Source: Hydrogenophaga sp. PBL-H3 (GTDB lineage: Bacteria > Pseudomonadota > Gammaproteobacteria > Burkholderiales > Burkholderiaceae_C). From it: DNA of 64,000 nt. The notes under the pieces were generated by a model, which had not been told where the DNA came from, did no database searches, and saw only the letters and a program-made list of their open reading frames with translations. Each line of letters begins with the position of its first letter. Positions within the stretch are counted from its first letter, which is position 1. The position numbers were made by a program, and so were the translations under genes. The stretch spans positions 1 through 64,000 of the forward strand of contig NZ_CP044972.1 in the NCBI RefSeq assembly GCF_010104355.1. The letters are read 5' to 3'. Positions 44,583-53,303 of this stretch are shown here, in pieces.

Positions 44583-47500
44583 TCAAGTTGCCAACAATCG
44601 ATACGCTTGGTCAAAGTCGAGTGCCTCTGCCGCATTGATCATCCTCTCGGCGGTCGAGGTCCCAAGAGTTGCGTGCAACGAAGGGGTCAGGTTTTCAATG
44701 CGCTCCAACGCTTCCAGGTCGTGTCGTCTCAGCATGTCAATCAGTTCGTTGCGCTGAACCGTACTAAGCGGATGCGCCTTCCTCTGAGGGTCATGGCTTG
44801 TTCGATTCCCCTCCTCGGCGGCCAACAATGGCGCTGTGGCCTTAAACAGGGCGGTCAGTCTATTCGCCAGCCGCTCTAACAAAGGCATCACCACGGTTCC
44901 CGGCTTTCGGAGTTCGAGTTCCGCTTCACTGGCAAGTCGATGAACTTCTGCCGCACCTACTGAGCCAGCGCTGCCACGCAACCTGTGAAGCCGCGCGGCC
45001 AGAGCCATGCGCCCGGATTCATCGAGCTCGAACTGCATTGGTACGGTCAGGTCCGCAGATTCAACGGACAGCCGCCGTAGGATCGAAACGAACAAGGACC
45101 AATCCTCACTCAAATGACGCTTTGCGGCAGCCATGTCAATGCCTGGCAAGGGCTGCCATAGGCTCGCGTTTAACTTGGAATCCTCCAGCGTTCCAGCTCG
45201 TTCGAGCCCCTCATCGACCACCTGTAAAGGCAGGACTACCTTTCGCTGCTCCTCCACCAGCCGCCGGATGATGCGTACAAGAGATTGCGGATCGATGGGC
45301 TTGCTTTGGAAGTAGTTCATGCCGGCTTCTATCGATCGCCTGCGCTCTTCTGCCAGTGCCCCGGCAGTCAGGGCAACGATCGGAAGGTCGATCAAGCCCA
45401 ACTCGCCGCGCACAGCGCGGGCAGCCTCCAGTCCGTCCATGATAGGCATCTGGATATCCATCAACACCACATCAAACGCTTGATGCTTTCGGCGCAGCAG
45501 ATCGATCGCTTCGCGGCCGTTGCTGCAGGTTTGCACTTGAGCGCCTTCGCGCTCGAGCAGTCGCGTTGCGACCTCAAGGTTGATATCGCTGTCATCGACC
45601 ACCAGCACCCGCACGCCTGGCAGCCAGCGGCCACGGACAGCTCTCAGGTTGGTGGACTGCATCACTTTGGCGGTGCTGCCCGTGGCTTGTGCGATACCGC
45701 TGTTGACAGCGTTGAAAAGTACTTTTGCACTGACCGGTTTGGTCAATACGGGCACCTCGACGTACGGGTCGTCCTCAGGAACAGTGGACTCCCGATCAAC
45801 AGACGACATAACGAACGTCGCAGGTATCTGCTCGCCCCCAAGAGCGGTCCTTAATGCTGCATGGAAATGCACTCCCTCCAAGTCAAACGCTTGTTCGTCC
45901 ACAAGCAGCGCGTCGGGCTGCGGCTCGGCATCCTGGTGACGGCGGGTTATCTCGCGTACAAGTTCCGCACCGGAATCAAGCACCACGACACGCCACCCAA
46001 AGGCACGAAGCAACGCAACCAACGAGAGGCGATTGCCATCATGTTCATCAACCACGATCACTTCCAGCTGGCCGCTGGTCGTCGCTTGGACTTGCTCTGG
46101 ACTGGGCAGCTCCAGCGGGACTTTTAACCAGAACTCGCTGCCTTGGCCAGGCACACTGTTGAGTCCGACCTCGCCGCCCATGAGCTGGGCCAAGCGTCGG
46201 ACGATCGACAAGCCCAGGCCAGTCCCACCAAATCTGCGTGTGGTCGAAACGTCGGCCTGCGCAAAGGGCTCAAAAAGCTGAGCCTGAACATCAGGTTCAA
46301 TCCCGATGCCCGTGTCACGTACGCTCGCGTGCAGGCAGAGGACGGACTCTGCGCGCTCGGCGATCCCCACCCGCAACATGACATGGCCGCCCGCGCCAGT
46401 GAACTTGAGCGCATTGCTGACCAAGTTGGTGAGGATTTGACGCAGCCGCGTGCTGTCACCGCGCAACCAGATATGCGCGTCGGCCTCGACCTTGACTTCA
46501 AGGCTGACCGACTTGGCCAGTGCTGACGGCTCGTACAAGGCCTGCAACTCAGCGACCAGTTCATCGGGGCGAAATATCAGGCCTTCCAGTTCCATCTCGC
46601 CAGCTTCGATCTTGGTGAGGTCGAGCACGTCGTTGACGATATTGAGCAAAGAGCGACCCGCGATCTGCGCCTTGCTCACCAGTTCTTCCTGGTATCCGCT
46701 CAGGCCGGCATCCTCCAGCAAGTGGGTCACGCCGATCACCGCATTTAGAGGGGTGCGGATCTCATGGCTCATGTTCGCGAGGAACGCACTCTTGGCAGCG
46801 TTGGCCCGTTCCGCTTGCTGCTTCGCCTCGAGCAAGTCCTTGGTCGCGATCTTCACGCGTTCCTCCAGGTCGTCCCTGAGATCGCGAAGTTGAAGCACCA
46901 TTGAATTGAATGCGCGTCCCAGTTTCCCGACTTCATCTGCGCCTGCTTCCGGAGCCAGCGCTTTTGATGTTGGATCGCTGGAAATTGCCTGTGCAACGGT
47001 ACTGATGTCGATCAACGGCTGGGTCAATTCGCGCAGGTACTTCCTCGTGAACCACATCGCCAACGAAGCAGCAAGCAAGGCGCAGAACAAATAAGCCAAC
47101 AGTATTCGGACCATGGGTGCACCCACGGAAGTCCCGTAGTCGCTACACGTCAAGTCGAATGCCTTGTCACCGACGTCGAGCTTGAGCACATGTTCGTTCG
47201 TGCTGATGCCCGTCTGGAACTCGTGCTTGCAATCCGAACGGTAGATAACGCTGCTTTCGTTTGTCAACGAGTAGCAGCGATCACCATCGGTATAGCGCGA
47301 AGAAGCGCTGAAGAGCTGCTGTGGTGATATCTGGAGCAGCACCACACCGACATGGCTGGCGGACCGTGGAAAGTAAACAGGGGCGGCGAGCAGCATGGAT
47401 CCTGCTCCCTCATCAGCCCGCACCGAGAACTTGCCTGACACCAGTACTTGCCGGACCATCTCGATACCCGCAAGGGAAACAACGTCGTTTCGATGCTTTG

Positions 47501-47909
47501 ATGCGATCGGCTGTGCATTCAGATCCAGCACCACGACGCCTCCATCCATCCCGAAAGGAATCTGGAAATCTCTGAGGAGAGGCTGCAAGTAGATTTCGCG
47601 ACCGCCAGAGTCGATGAACGCATTGACCACAAAGCTGTTCTTCGACAAGGCCAACAAACTTTCCGAAACCGCATCAACCTTGAACTGAAAATACTCCTGC
47701 AGTCGCTGCGCCTGATTCAGGCCTTTTTCAGCATTGTTGGCCGAGATCTGGCCATAAATCACCGGGATGGATGAAAGGGCCAGAAAAATGACCATGAATA
47801 TCGCAAACACCGATGCCGCAAAAACCGCTCGATTTGCGATACTTCGGTGCACCCAATGGCGCGGCCTCGCAAAGGACGCCAGCGACAGGTATGAACTCAA
47901 ACGCTTCAT
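44583..47909 (-). CDS. Membrane hybrid histidine kinase with receiver and HPt domains
   Basis: 1108 residues. TM1 (about 27-52), a periplasmic sensor of about 215 residues, and TM2 (about 268-288) are followed by a HAMP region, HisKA with the phospho-acceptor His in MSHEIRTPLNAVIG (about 380) and HATPase (GTGLGLSIVRRLAQLMGG). A degenerate receiver-like domain follows, then a true receiver (VLVVDDSDINLEV, VVLMDIQMPIMDGLEAAR) and a C-terminal HPt with HRLRGSAGSVG (about 975). This is a BarA/EvgS-type phosphorelay that needs a separate response regulator, none of which is nearby. An ABC-type binding protein is encoded 23 bp upstream. Confidence 0.93.
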   Translation of the reverse strand: MKRLSSYLSLASFARPRHWVHRSIANRAVFAASVFAIFMVIFLALSSIPVIYGQISANNAEKGLNQAQRLQEYFQFKVDAVSESLLALSKNSFVVNAFIDSGGREIYLQPLLRDFQIPFGMDGGVVVLDLNAQPIASKHRNDVVSLAGIEMVRQVLVSGKFSVRADEGAGSMLLAAPVYFPRSASHVGVVLLQISPQQLFSASSRYTDGDRCYSLTNESSVIYRSDCKHEFQTGISTNEHVLKLDVGDKAFDLTCSDYGTSVGAPMVRILLAYLFCALLAASLAMWFTRKYLRELTQPLIDISTVAQAISSDPTSKALAPEAGADEVGKLGRAFNSMVLQLRDLRDDLEERVKIATKDLLEAKQQAERANAAKSAFLANMSHEIRTPLNAVIGVTHLLEDAGLSGYQEELVSKAQIAGRSLLNIVNDVLDLTKIEAGEMELEGLIFRPDELVAELQALYEPSALAKSVSLEVKVEADAHIWLRGDSTRLRQILTNLVSNALKFTGAGGHVMLRVGIAERAESVLCLHASVRDTGIGIEPDVQAQLFEPFAQADVSTTRRFGGTGLGLSIVRRLAQLMGGEVGLNSVPGQGSEFWLKVPLELPSPEQVQATTSGQLEVIVVDEHDGNRLSLVALLRAFGWRVVVLDSGAELVREITRRHQDAEPQPDALLVDEQAFDLEGVHFHAALRTALGGEQIPATFVMSSVDRESTVPEDDPYVEVPVLTKPVSAKVLFNAVNSGIAQATGSTAKVMQSTNLRAVRGRWLPGVRVLVVDDSDINLEVATRLLEREGAQVQTCSNGREAIDLLRRKHQAFDVVLMDIQMPIMDGLEAARAVRGELGLIDLPIVALTAGALAEERRRSIEAGMNYFQSKPIDPQSLVRIIRRLVEEQRKVVLPLQVVDEGLERAGTLEDSKLNASLWQPLPGIDMAAAKRHLSEDWSLFVSILRRLSVESADLTVPMQFELDESGRMALAARLHRLRGSAGSVGAAEVHRLASEAELELRKPGTVVMPLLERLANRLTALFKATAPLLAAEEGNRTSHDPQRKAHPLSTVQRNELIDMLRRHDLEALERIENLTPSLHATLGTSTAERMINAAEALDFDQAYRLLAT

Positions 47910-47932
47910 CAGATTCGACTTGGCGAAAATGA

Positions 47933-49138
47933 TCAGGGGAGCTTTTCCAATGCGCCATCCAAAGGAGAGTAGCGCGCCAGGAAAACATCGCTCTCAGACA
48001 GCGCCTCATGGCGCTTGACTGTAAAAGGCGCAGCATATTTTTTGATCAGGCCGTCATAGTTGCGCACCTTTTCCAAGGCATCACGGATTTTCGCTCGGTC
48101 CGTGCTGCCCGCCAGCTGAATCGCCCTCGCGAGGATGTGAGTCAAGTCATAAGCGTGTGCCACCCCAACCGGAGATAGGATTGACCTTGCACTGGTGCCG
48201 CCATCTCTGGCGTTATGCGCCGAGATCACGGTCGCGGCCTTCAATGACTTTTGCCCGATGAAGGTGTAGGTCTGCACGACTCTGAAGTCGAGCTTGTAAA
48301 AGTCGGGGCCAACCATATCGGGCAGCTTTCCTCCAGTCACGCCCCAGTGACTGACCACAGGGAGGCGCTCAGCTGCAGGCAGCTTGAGCATGCCCTTGAC
48401 CAGGGTGGCCGCCTCACCTGCGTTGGCGGTCAGAAGCAACGCCTGAGCTCCGGCGTCACGCAATTGCTTCACCTTGTTCAGCATCGATGCCTCATCATCA
48501 TCCCAGTTGATCCACTGAGTTCCTATCAGATTTACCTTTGATTTGCCCTTCTGGTATTTTTGCGCTGCAGACACGGTGCTTCGGCCCCACGATGTGTTGA
48601 GCATCAACAAACCAACATTTTTTAGATTTCGGCTGCTGAGATTTGCCAGCATGGCGTTGGCCGCCCAACTGTCTTTCATCGACAGTCGGAATACATAATT
48701 GGGTGAAAAGGAGTGGTCGATAATGCCATCGGCGGCGGACCACGGGTTCATCAAAGGTAAGCCCAACTGATGGATCAGAGGCAGCATTTCAAGAACTGTC
48801 GGACTGAATCGACCGCAGAATACTGCCACCAGGTCAGGCGTAGCCGCAAACTCCTTGATATTGTTCGCGCTGCGCGCTGGCAGGGATCTGTTCGCTTTTT
48901 CCATCAGCTTCAGCGGACGACCTTGCAGAACACCGCCCGCTTTGTTGATTTCGTCTATCGCGATCTGAATGCCATGCCGGATGGCCTCGGCCGATGTACT
49001 GCCCTGATATTCAAACTCAGCATCCAAGCCAATCAATACGGGCTTTGCAGTTGGCGTGGCACTGAAGACCTTACCCGCGAACGATTGCACTACCAGGATG
49101 GCGGCAAAGCCGGCAAATAGCTTGCGTTTATGAATCAT
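47933..49138 (-). CDS. ABC-type (LivK/UrtA-like) periplasmic substrate-binding protein
   Basis: 401 residues. The signal peptide is LFAGFAAILVVQSFAGKVFS, followed by a type 1 periplasmic-binding fold (VLIGLDAEFEYQGSTSAEAI, then GIQIAIDEINKAGGVLQGR). There are no permease or ATPase genes nearby. The 23-bp spacing to the hybrid kinase suggests that it serves as that kinase's ligand-sensing partner rather than for uptake. The ligand is unknown. Confidence 0.88.
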   Translation of the reverse strand: MIHKRKLFAGFAAILVVQSFAGKVFSATPTAKPVLIGLDAEFEYQGSTSAEAIRHGIQIAIDEINKAGGVLQGRPLKLMEKANRSLPARSANNIKEFAATPDLVAVFCGRFSPTVLEMLPLIHQLGLPLMNPWSAADGIIDHSFSPNYVFRLSMKDSWAANAMLANLSSRNLKNVGLLMLNTSWGRSTVSAAQKYQKGKSKVNLIGTQWINWDDDEASMLNKVKQLRDAGAQALLLTANAGEAATLVKGMLKLPAAERLPVVSHWGVTGGKLPDMVGPDFYKLDFRVVQTYTFIGQKSLKAATVISAHNARDGGTSARSILSPVGVAHAYDLTHILARAIQLAGSTDRAKIRDALEKVRNYDGLIKKYAAPFTVKRHEALSESDVFLARYSPLDGALEKLP

Positions 49139-49291
49139 GTTTATCCAATCGCGTCACAAGACACCTGCGGGTCAGTCACGCTTGATCATCCCAGAGAATG
49201 TAAGCGTTTGTAGCGTAGCGTGGTTATCGGCAGACGGGGAGATTTTTGAATCGCTCGATGACTTTGACTGGATTTGAACCGACCCGGATTT

Positions 49292-49318
49292 CGTGGAGGC
49301 AGGTTGGTTTAAGTCAGA
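49292..49318. repeat. Dispersed 27-bp repeat, copy 1
   Basis: Matches 55631..55657 at 23 of 27 positions (shared CGTG, AGGCAG, TTGGT and AAGTCAGA). It lies about 90 bp before the IS5-type remnant, so it may be part of an old element end. Confidence 0.45.
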
Positions 49319-49379
49319 TCTCCGCCGTGAAAATTTGACTGGCCAGTGGTGGTTTGCCCTGGCCACTGCTGGCGGATAT

Positions 49380-49604
49380 ACGCCCATGGGCATAGAAATG
49401 GACGGGCTCGAGCACGTCAAGGCCTGCATCCCGACCGATGTGGAGCATCCGTTTCGCGTCATCAATCGCCAGCTCGGGCATGTGAAGGTGCGCTGCCGCG
49501 GATTGACCAAGAACGCGGCGCAGTTGCACACACTGTTCGCCCTCTCCAAGCTGTGGATGGTGCGCCGAACCCACTTGCAGCAGGCCCGGGGATGGCCTCG
49601 ATGA
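49380..49604 (+). pseudogene. 3' fragment of an IS5-family transposase
   Basis: The frame reads DVEHPFRVINRQLGHVKVR and CRGLTKNAAQLHTLFALSKL, the conserved C-terminal block of IS5-family DDE transposases (EHPFR..K.QFG..K.RYRGL.KN). The rest of the transposase is missing upstream and no intact ends are visible. Dead remnant in the chromosomal part. Confidence 0.82.
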
Positions 49605-49798
49605 GTCCGCAGTTCGCCCCACCATGTGGCCGTCACTGACGTCGATCTCGAAAGCAAAGTGTCAGTGCGCTTCAGGCGACATGCCCAATGCGCAAATGCC
49701 GCAGGCGAGCTCCATCCCCATGGTAGGGGTTAGCTGGTATGGACTGGGCCCAGCGCACGCTGAATGATCAGGCTTGGCTAACACTCAAAAACTGCCCC

Positions 49799-51133
49799 AT
49801 GTCCACACCGAAGAAGATCAAGCTGAACCTGGCTTGGCTTGGCGCCGCCGTCCTGGTATTGGCCGGATGCGCCAGTCAGCCTGCACCCCCTGTTGAAGCT
49901 GCGCCTGTTGCGCAGGCTTGTCCGGAGGGAGTGCCAGAAGGTGCCCGTTGTCTGCGCGGGCAGGATTCGGCCGGCTCGCACTACCTGATCGTGATGCCGG
50001 CCCAATGGAGCGGTGTGCTGGTCGTGCATGCCCACGGCGGCCCGACCCTTGGGCCACCCAGCACCAAGCGGGCGGATGAGGACATCAAGCGCTGGGCCAT
50101 TACCGTGATCGAGGGGCATGCCTGGGCGGGTTCGGTATTCCGCCAGGGCGGGTTTGCCGTCACCACCGCAGCGGAAGACACCGAGCGTGTTCGCCGCATC
50201 TTTGTGGACCACGTGGCCAAACCACGCCGCACACTGTTGCACGGACAGTCGTGGGGCGCCATGGTGGCCACGCGCGCGGCCGAGATGTTTCCGAAGTCAT
50301 GGGAAGGCGTGCTGTTGACCAGCGGTGTCGTTGCCGGCCCGGCCACCTATGACTTCCGCCTCGACATGCGCGCCCTGTACCAGCATCTCTGCAACAACCT
50401 CCCGCGACCGGATGAGGCCGCCTACTCACTGGCCATTGGCTTGCCCAAAGACAGCAAGCTGACCACGGCGGAGCTGGCTGCGCGGGCCAACGAATGCCTG
50501 GGTGTGGGCAAACCTGCGGCACAGCGCACGCCTGAGCAGGCACGGCGCCTCAAGACCATTGTCGATGTGCTGCAGTTTCCCGAGACCTCGGTGATGAGTC
50601 ACCTGAACTGGGGCACCTTCGCCTTGCGCGACGTGGTGGAAAAGAACGGCGGTATCAGCCCGTTGGGCAACAGCGGCGTTCGTTATGTCGGTACTTCCGA
50701 CGACGCCGGTCTCAATGCCGCGATCCCCCGTTTCAAGGCCGACCCCCAGGCGGTGGCGCGCTTTGCCGCTGACGTCGATCACCAAGGCCGTTTCGCTGTG
50801 CCCGTGATCAGCGTGCACGCCATCAATGACGCCACGGTGTTTGTGCAAGGCCAGGACACCTTGCGCCAGCGCATGACTGCGGCAGGCAATGGCGGGCGTC
50901 TGGTCCAGGCCTTTGTGGACTCCAAGGAACACAGCTATTGGGGTGATGCCCACTACCCGGTGCTGTTTGAGGCCCTGTTGAGCTGGGTGGAAAGGAGCCA
51001 GAAGCCCACACCGGCAGGCATTGCCCAGCGCTGCCAGCAGCTGGAAGTGGCGCGTGGTGAGCCTGCATCTGGTTGCGCGTTTGTTCCGAACTACGTACCC
51101 CAACCTCTGGCAACGCGAGTATTCCCTCGCTGA
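49799..51133 (+). CDS. Alpha/beta-hydrolase lipoprotein
   Basis: 444 residues from the ATG at 49799; the frame extends to 49739. The lipobox VLAGC gives a lipoprotein signal (about 1-23). The hydrolase fold shows HAHGGPT (oxyanion region), the nucleophile elbow GQSWG with Ser in TLLHGQSWGAMVA, and a late His in KEHSYWGDAHYP. It is similar in style to X-Pro dipeptidyl-peptidase/secreted hydrolases; the substrate is unknown. Confidence 0.82.
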   Translation: MSTPKKIKLNLAWLGAAVLVLAGCASQPAPPVEAAPVAQACPEGVPEGARCLRGQDSAGSHYLIVMPAQWSGVLVVHAHGGPTLGPPSTKRADEDIKRWAITVIEGHAWAGSVFRQGGFAVTTAAEDTERVRRIFVDHVAKPRRTLLHGQSWGAMVATRAAEMFPKSWEGVLLTSGVVAGPATYDFRLDMRALYQHLCNNLPRPDEAAYSLAIGLPKDSKLTTAELAARANECLGVGKPAAQRTPEQARRLKTIVDVLQFPETSVMSHLNWGTFALRDVVEKNGGISPLGNSGVRYVGTSDDAGLNAAIPRFKADPQAVARFAADVDHQGRFAVPVISVHAINDATVFVQGQDTLRQRMTAAGNGGRLVQAFVDSKEHSYWGDAHYPVLFEALLSWVERSQKPTPAGIAQRCQQLEVARGEPASGCAFVPNYVPQPLATRVFPR

Positions 51134-51247
51134 GTGCGGTCTGGCAGAGCACGGTGTGGAGACCTGGCGCGCTGTGGAGTTGACCCGGTCAGGTGGACGG
51201 GCTCCGGTTTGATTCTCAAAAGGGTTTGGTGACGCTGCTTCAATTCA

Positions 51248-51835
51248 TCATTGATCAAAGGAAGATCTCACCAAAGACAACCTCGCAGTGAAAGAACCGA
51301 CCAAGCTTGAGCGACCCTTCGGTCCGTGAACTTGTAATCGATCGGGAAGGACGAATGCATTTAGGCCTGAACTGTCGTGTGAAACCAGGAGATCCACACC
51401 TCCAGACAGTGGTTTGTTCGATCCCAGAGGCTCACAGTGATTCATGTCCCAACGGATCGAAAATGCTTTGGTTGGAACCGGGCTGCCCGAGACCAAGGGA
51501 TTTCCATCAACAAGGACTCTTGTCGAAGGGTCGCACATGAAGTCGAGGGCTACGTCAGTCCATTGATCAGCATCATCGATGAGCGGAGCTAACAGCGCAT
51601 TTAGAGCGAACTGGCGAAACCACGCTGGAATAGGCGTCTCATTGGCGCTGTCGATTGCGGGTGACGTGACGTGTGAGGTCACGATGACCGATCGCTGAGA
51701 GGGAAGTGAAGCACTGGATGTGGCGTACCGCCACGCGGCAGCGATTCCCACCAGCGTAGCGAGCACCGTACACGAAACACCCAGCCACAGCAGGGCGCGA
51801 TCAATGTTTTTTTGCTTACTTCCGAGCATGTCCAT
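51248..51835 (-). CDS. Hypothetical protein with one N-terminal membrane helix
   Basis: 195 residues. The helix is at about 14-34 (ALLWLGVSCTVLATLVGIAA); the rest is probably periplasmic, with no recognised domain. The ATG lies just after the decayed binding-protein fragment. It has coding-like composition, but no neighbour suggests a role. Confidence 0.6.
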   Translation of the reverse strand: MDMLGSKQKNIDRALLWLGVSCTVLATLVGIAAAWRYATSSASLPSQRSVIVTSHVTSPAIDSANETPIPAWFRQFALNALLAPLIDDADQWTDVALDFMCDPSTRVLVDGNPLVSGSPVPTKAFSIRWDMNHCEPLGSNKPLSGGVDLLVSHDSSGLNAFVLPDRLQVHGPKGRSSLVGSFTARLSLVRSSFDQ

Positions 51836-51837
51836 TA

Positions 51838-52010
51838 GGTTCTAAAGTGATGCTTTCGGTGCCGCACCGAACGGTTAGCACCTTGTGGCCAGTCATGACC
51901 TCGAACGCGGCAATGCGCTCGACCAACATGTATTTCATGGCGAAGGAGCTCGTCACCCTGACATCGGCGGCATGGGCCTACACGGTCAGCAATACCGCAG
52001 CCAAGGCTAA
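51838..52010 (-). pseudogene. Remnant of a molybdate-type substrate-binding protein gene
   Basis: A minus-strand frame reads LAAVLLTV, an in-frame TAG, then AHAADVRVTSSFAMKYMLVE and RIAAFEVMTGHKVLTVRCGT before running into the next gene. This matches the signal peptide and first strand/helix of ModA-like ABC binding proteins (ADVRVxxSGG...FExxTGHKV). Only the N-terminal part remains, with a stop in the signal peptide. Confidence 0.6.
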
Positions 52011-52220
52011 AGCCTGTCGAGGAAAGTCTGCAGCCTGGTGCTGGCCACTTGGTCATCCCCATCGTGATCTGTCTGGCGGGTGGTGTTCAGCAACAGTGAA
52101 AGTACGTTCATGTCATTGCCTCATTCAAACTGGCGCGGAGAATGAGGTGAATGTCGTCGCGAACGCGTACGTTGGCGCAGTTGCGTTCAAAAGTGAACCG
52201 ATGCGTGCGGCGCAGGACTC

Positions 52221-52856
52221 CTACCAGCGGTGTGGCAGCCGCCGGTGCAACACGATGCGGTTGCGGCCCAGCGAAATGTAGCCCCCGCTCTCAAGGTCGT
52301 GCAGCACGCGGTGGACCATCGCACGCGATGCACCCACTCGCTCGGCGATCCGCCGCTGGCTGAGTGGTTCAGACACACAGCGGATACCGTCTTCTTCGAC
52401 CGCCAGCGATTCGAGCAGGACCACCAGCCGGCCATACACGTCCAGCGTGGCCATGTCGCGCACGCTCATGCTCAGCGAGCGCACGCGTTCCACCAGTTGC
52501 TGGATCACATGCAGCGCAAGGTCGGGCTGTTGGGCAATGACCCGCTCAAAATCGACGCGTTCCACCTTGGTTAGCCGCACCCGCGTGAGCGCCTGCACGC
52601 TGGCGGTGCGCACTGCGCTGCCCAGCAGGATCTCACCGAAATACTGCCCGGGCCCCAGCGTGTTGAGTTCCACATGGCGTTCGCCCTCGCCATCAAGGAA
52701 AACGCGCAATTGCCCCTCGTGCACGATGTACATGGCCTGTGCCGGTTCACCCTCGGTGACCACCTGTGTGCCGGCTTCCCAAGTGCGGGTCTTGCCTTGA
52801 CGCGCAAGCTCCTGCAACAAGGCCTCGGGCAGCGCGGTACCGGCTGCCTCTTTCAT
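52221..52856 (-). CDS. CRP/FNR-family transcriptional regulator
   Basis: 211 residues from the ATG at 52856; the upstream open frame to 53216 is not supported. The cyclic-nucleotide-binding-type domain covers about 10-125 (GQYFGEILLGSAVRTASVQA) and the winged HTH about 140-205 (SQRRIAERVGASRAMVHRVL). There is no FNR-type Cys cluster, so it is CRP-like. Its target is unknown; a transporter with a cyclic-nucleotide domain is encoded 3 kb away. Confidence 0.9.
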   Translation of the reverse strand: MKEAAGTALPEALLQELARQGKTRTWEAGTQVVTEGEPAQAMYIVHEGQLRVFLDGEGERHVELNTLGPGQYFGEILLGSAVRTASVQALTRVRLTKVERVDFERVIAQQPDLALHVIQQLVERVRSLSMSVRDMATLDVYGRLVVLLESLAVEEDGIRCVSEPLSQRRIAERVGASRAMVHRVLHDLESGGYISLGRNRIVLHRRLPHRW

Positions 52857-53303
52857 GCGATCAGGCACTCCGCACCCACGCGCAACGCGGTCGGAAGCAC
52901 TACCTTCACATGGCCCTGTGCGCTGATGAAAGACGCGTAGTTTGCAAATAGGCGCCACTGCAAGAATTGCGTCATCAATCCTCCCCCGGAACTTAATGGA
53001 ACATGGATGTTGAGCAGTGTGGTGGACCACGCACTTTCGCAACGAGCTTGACAGTGAATGTAACGGTTCGCTTCTCAAAGGACCTGTTCGGCACCTTCTG
53101 AGGCGGTATGACCATTCACTTGCTGCAGGAGCACTTGAGCCCGGCAAGTTGAAGCCCTGAGGTTTTGACGCCGACCGGAAACTGACGGCCTCAAGTTCAC
53201 AGTCTCGGGCGCACATCGGATCTTGCTGTACGGGCTTGCTTGACCATGTAGCGCCGGTATGCGTCGGTCTGCTGTCAAAAAGTCAACGAATGCGCTTCCT
53301 GGT
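52857..53303. other. Intergenic stretch without a supported gene
   Basis: About 450 bp between two minus-strand regulators. Short antisense frames only, and no clear repeat. The promoter of the CRP-family gene should be here. Confidence 0.45.
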
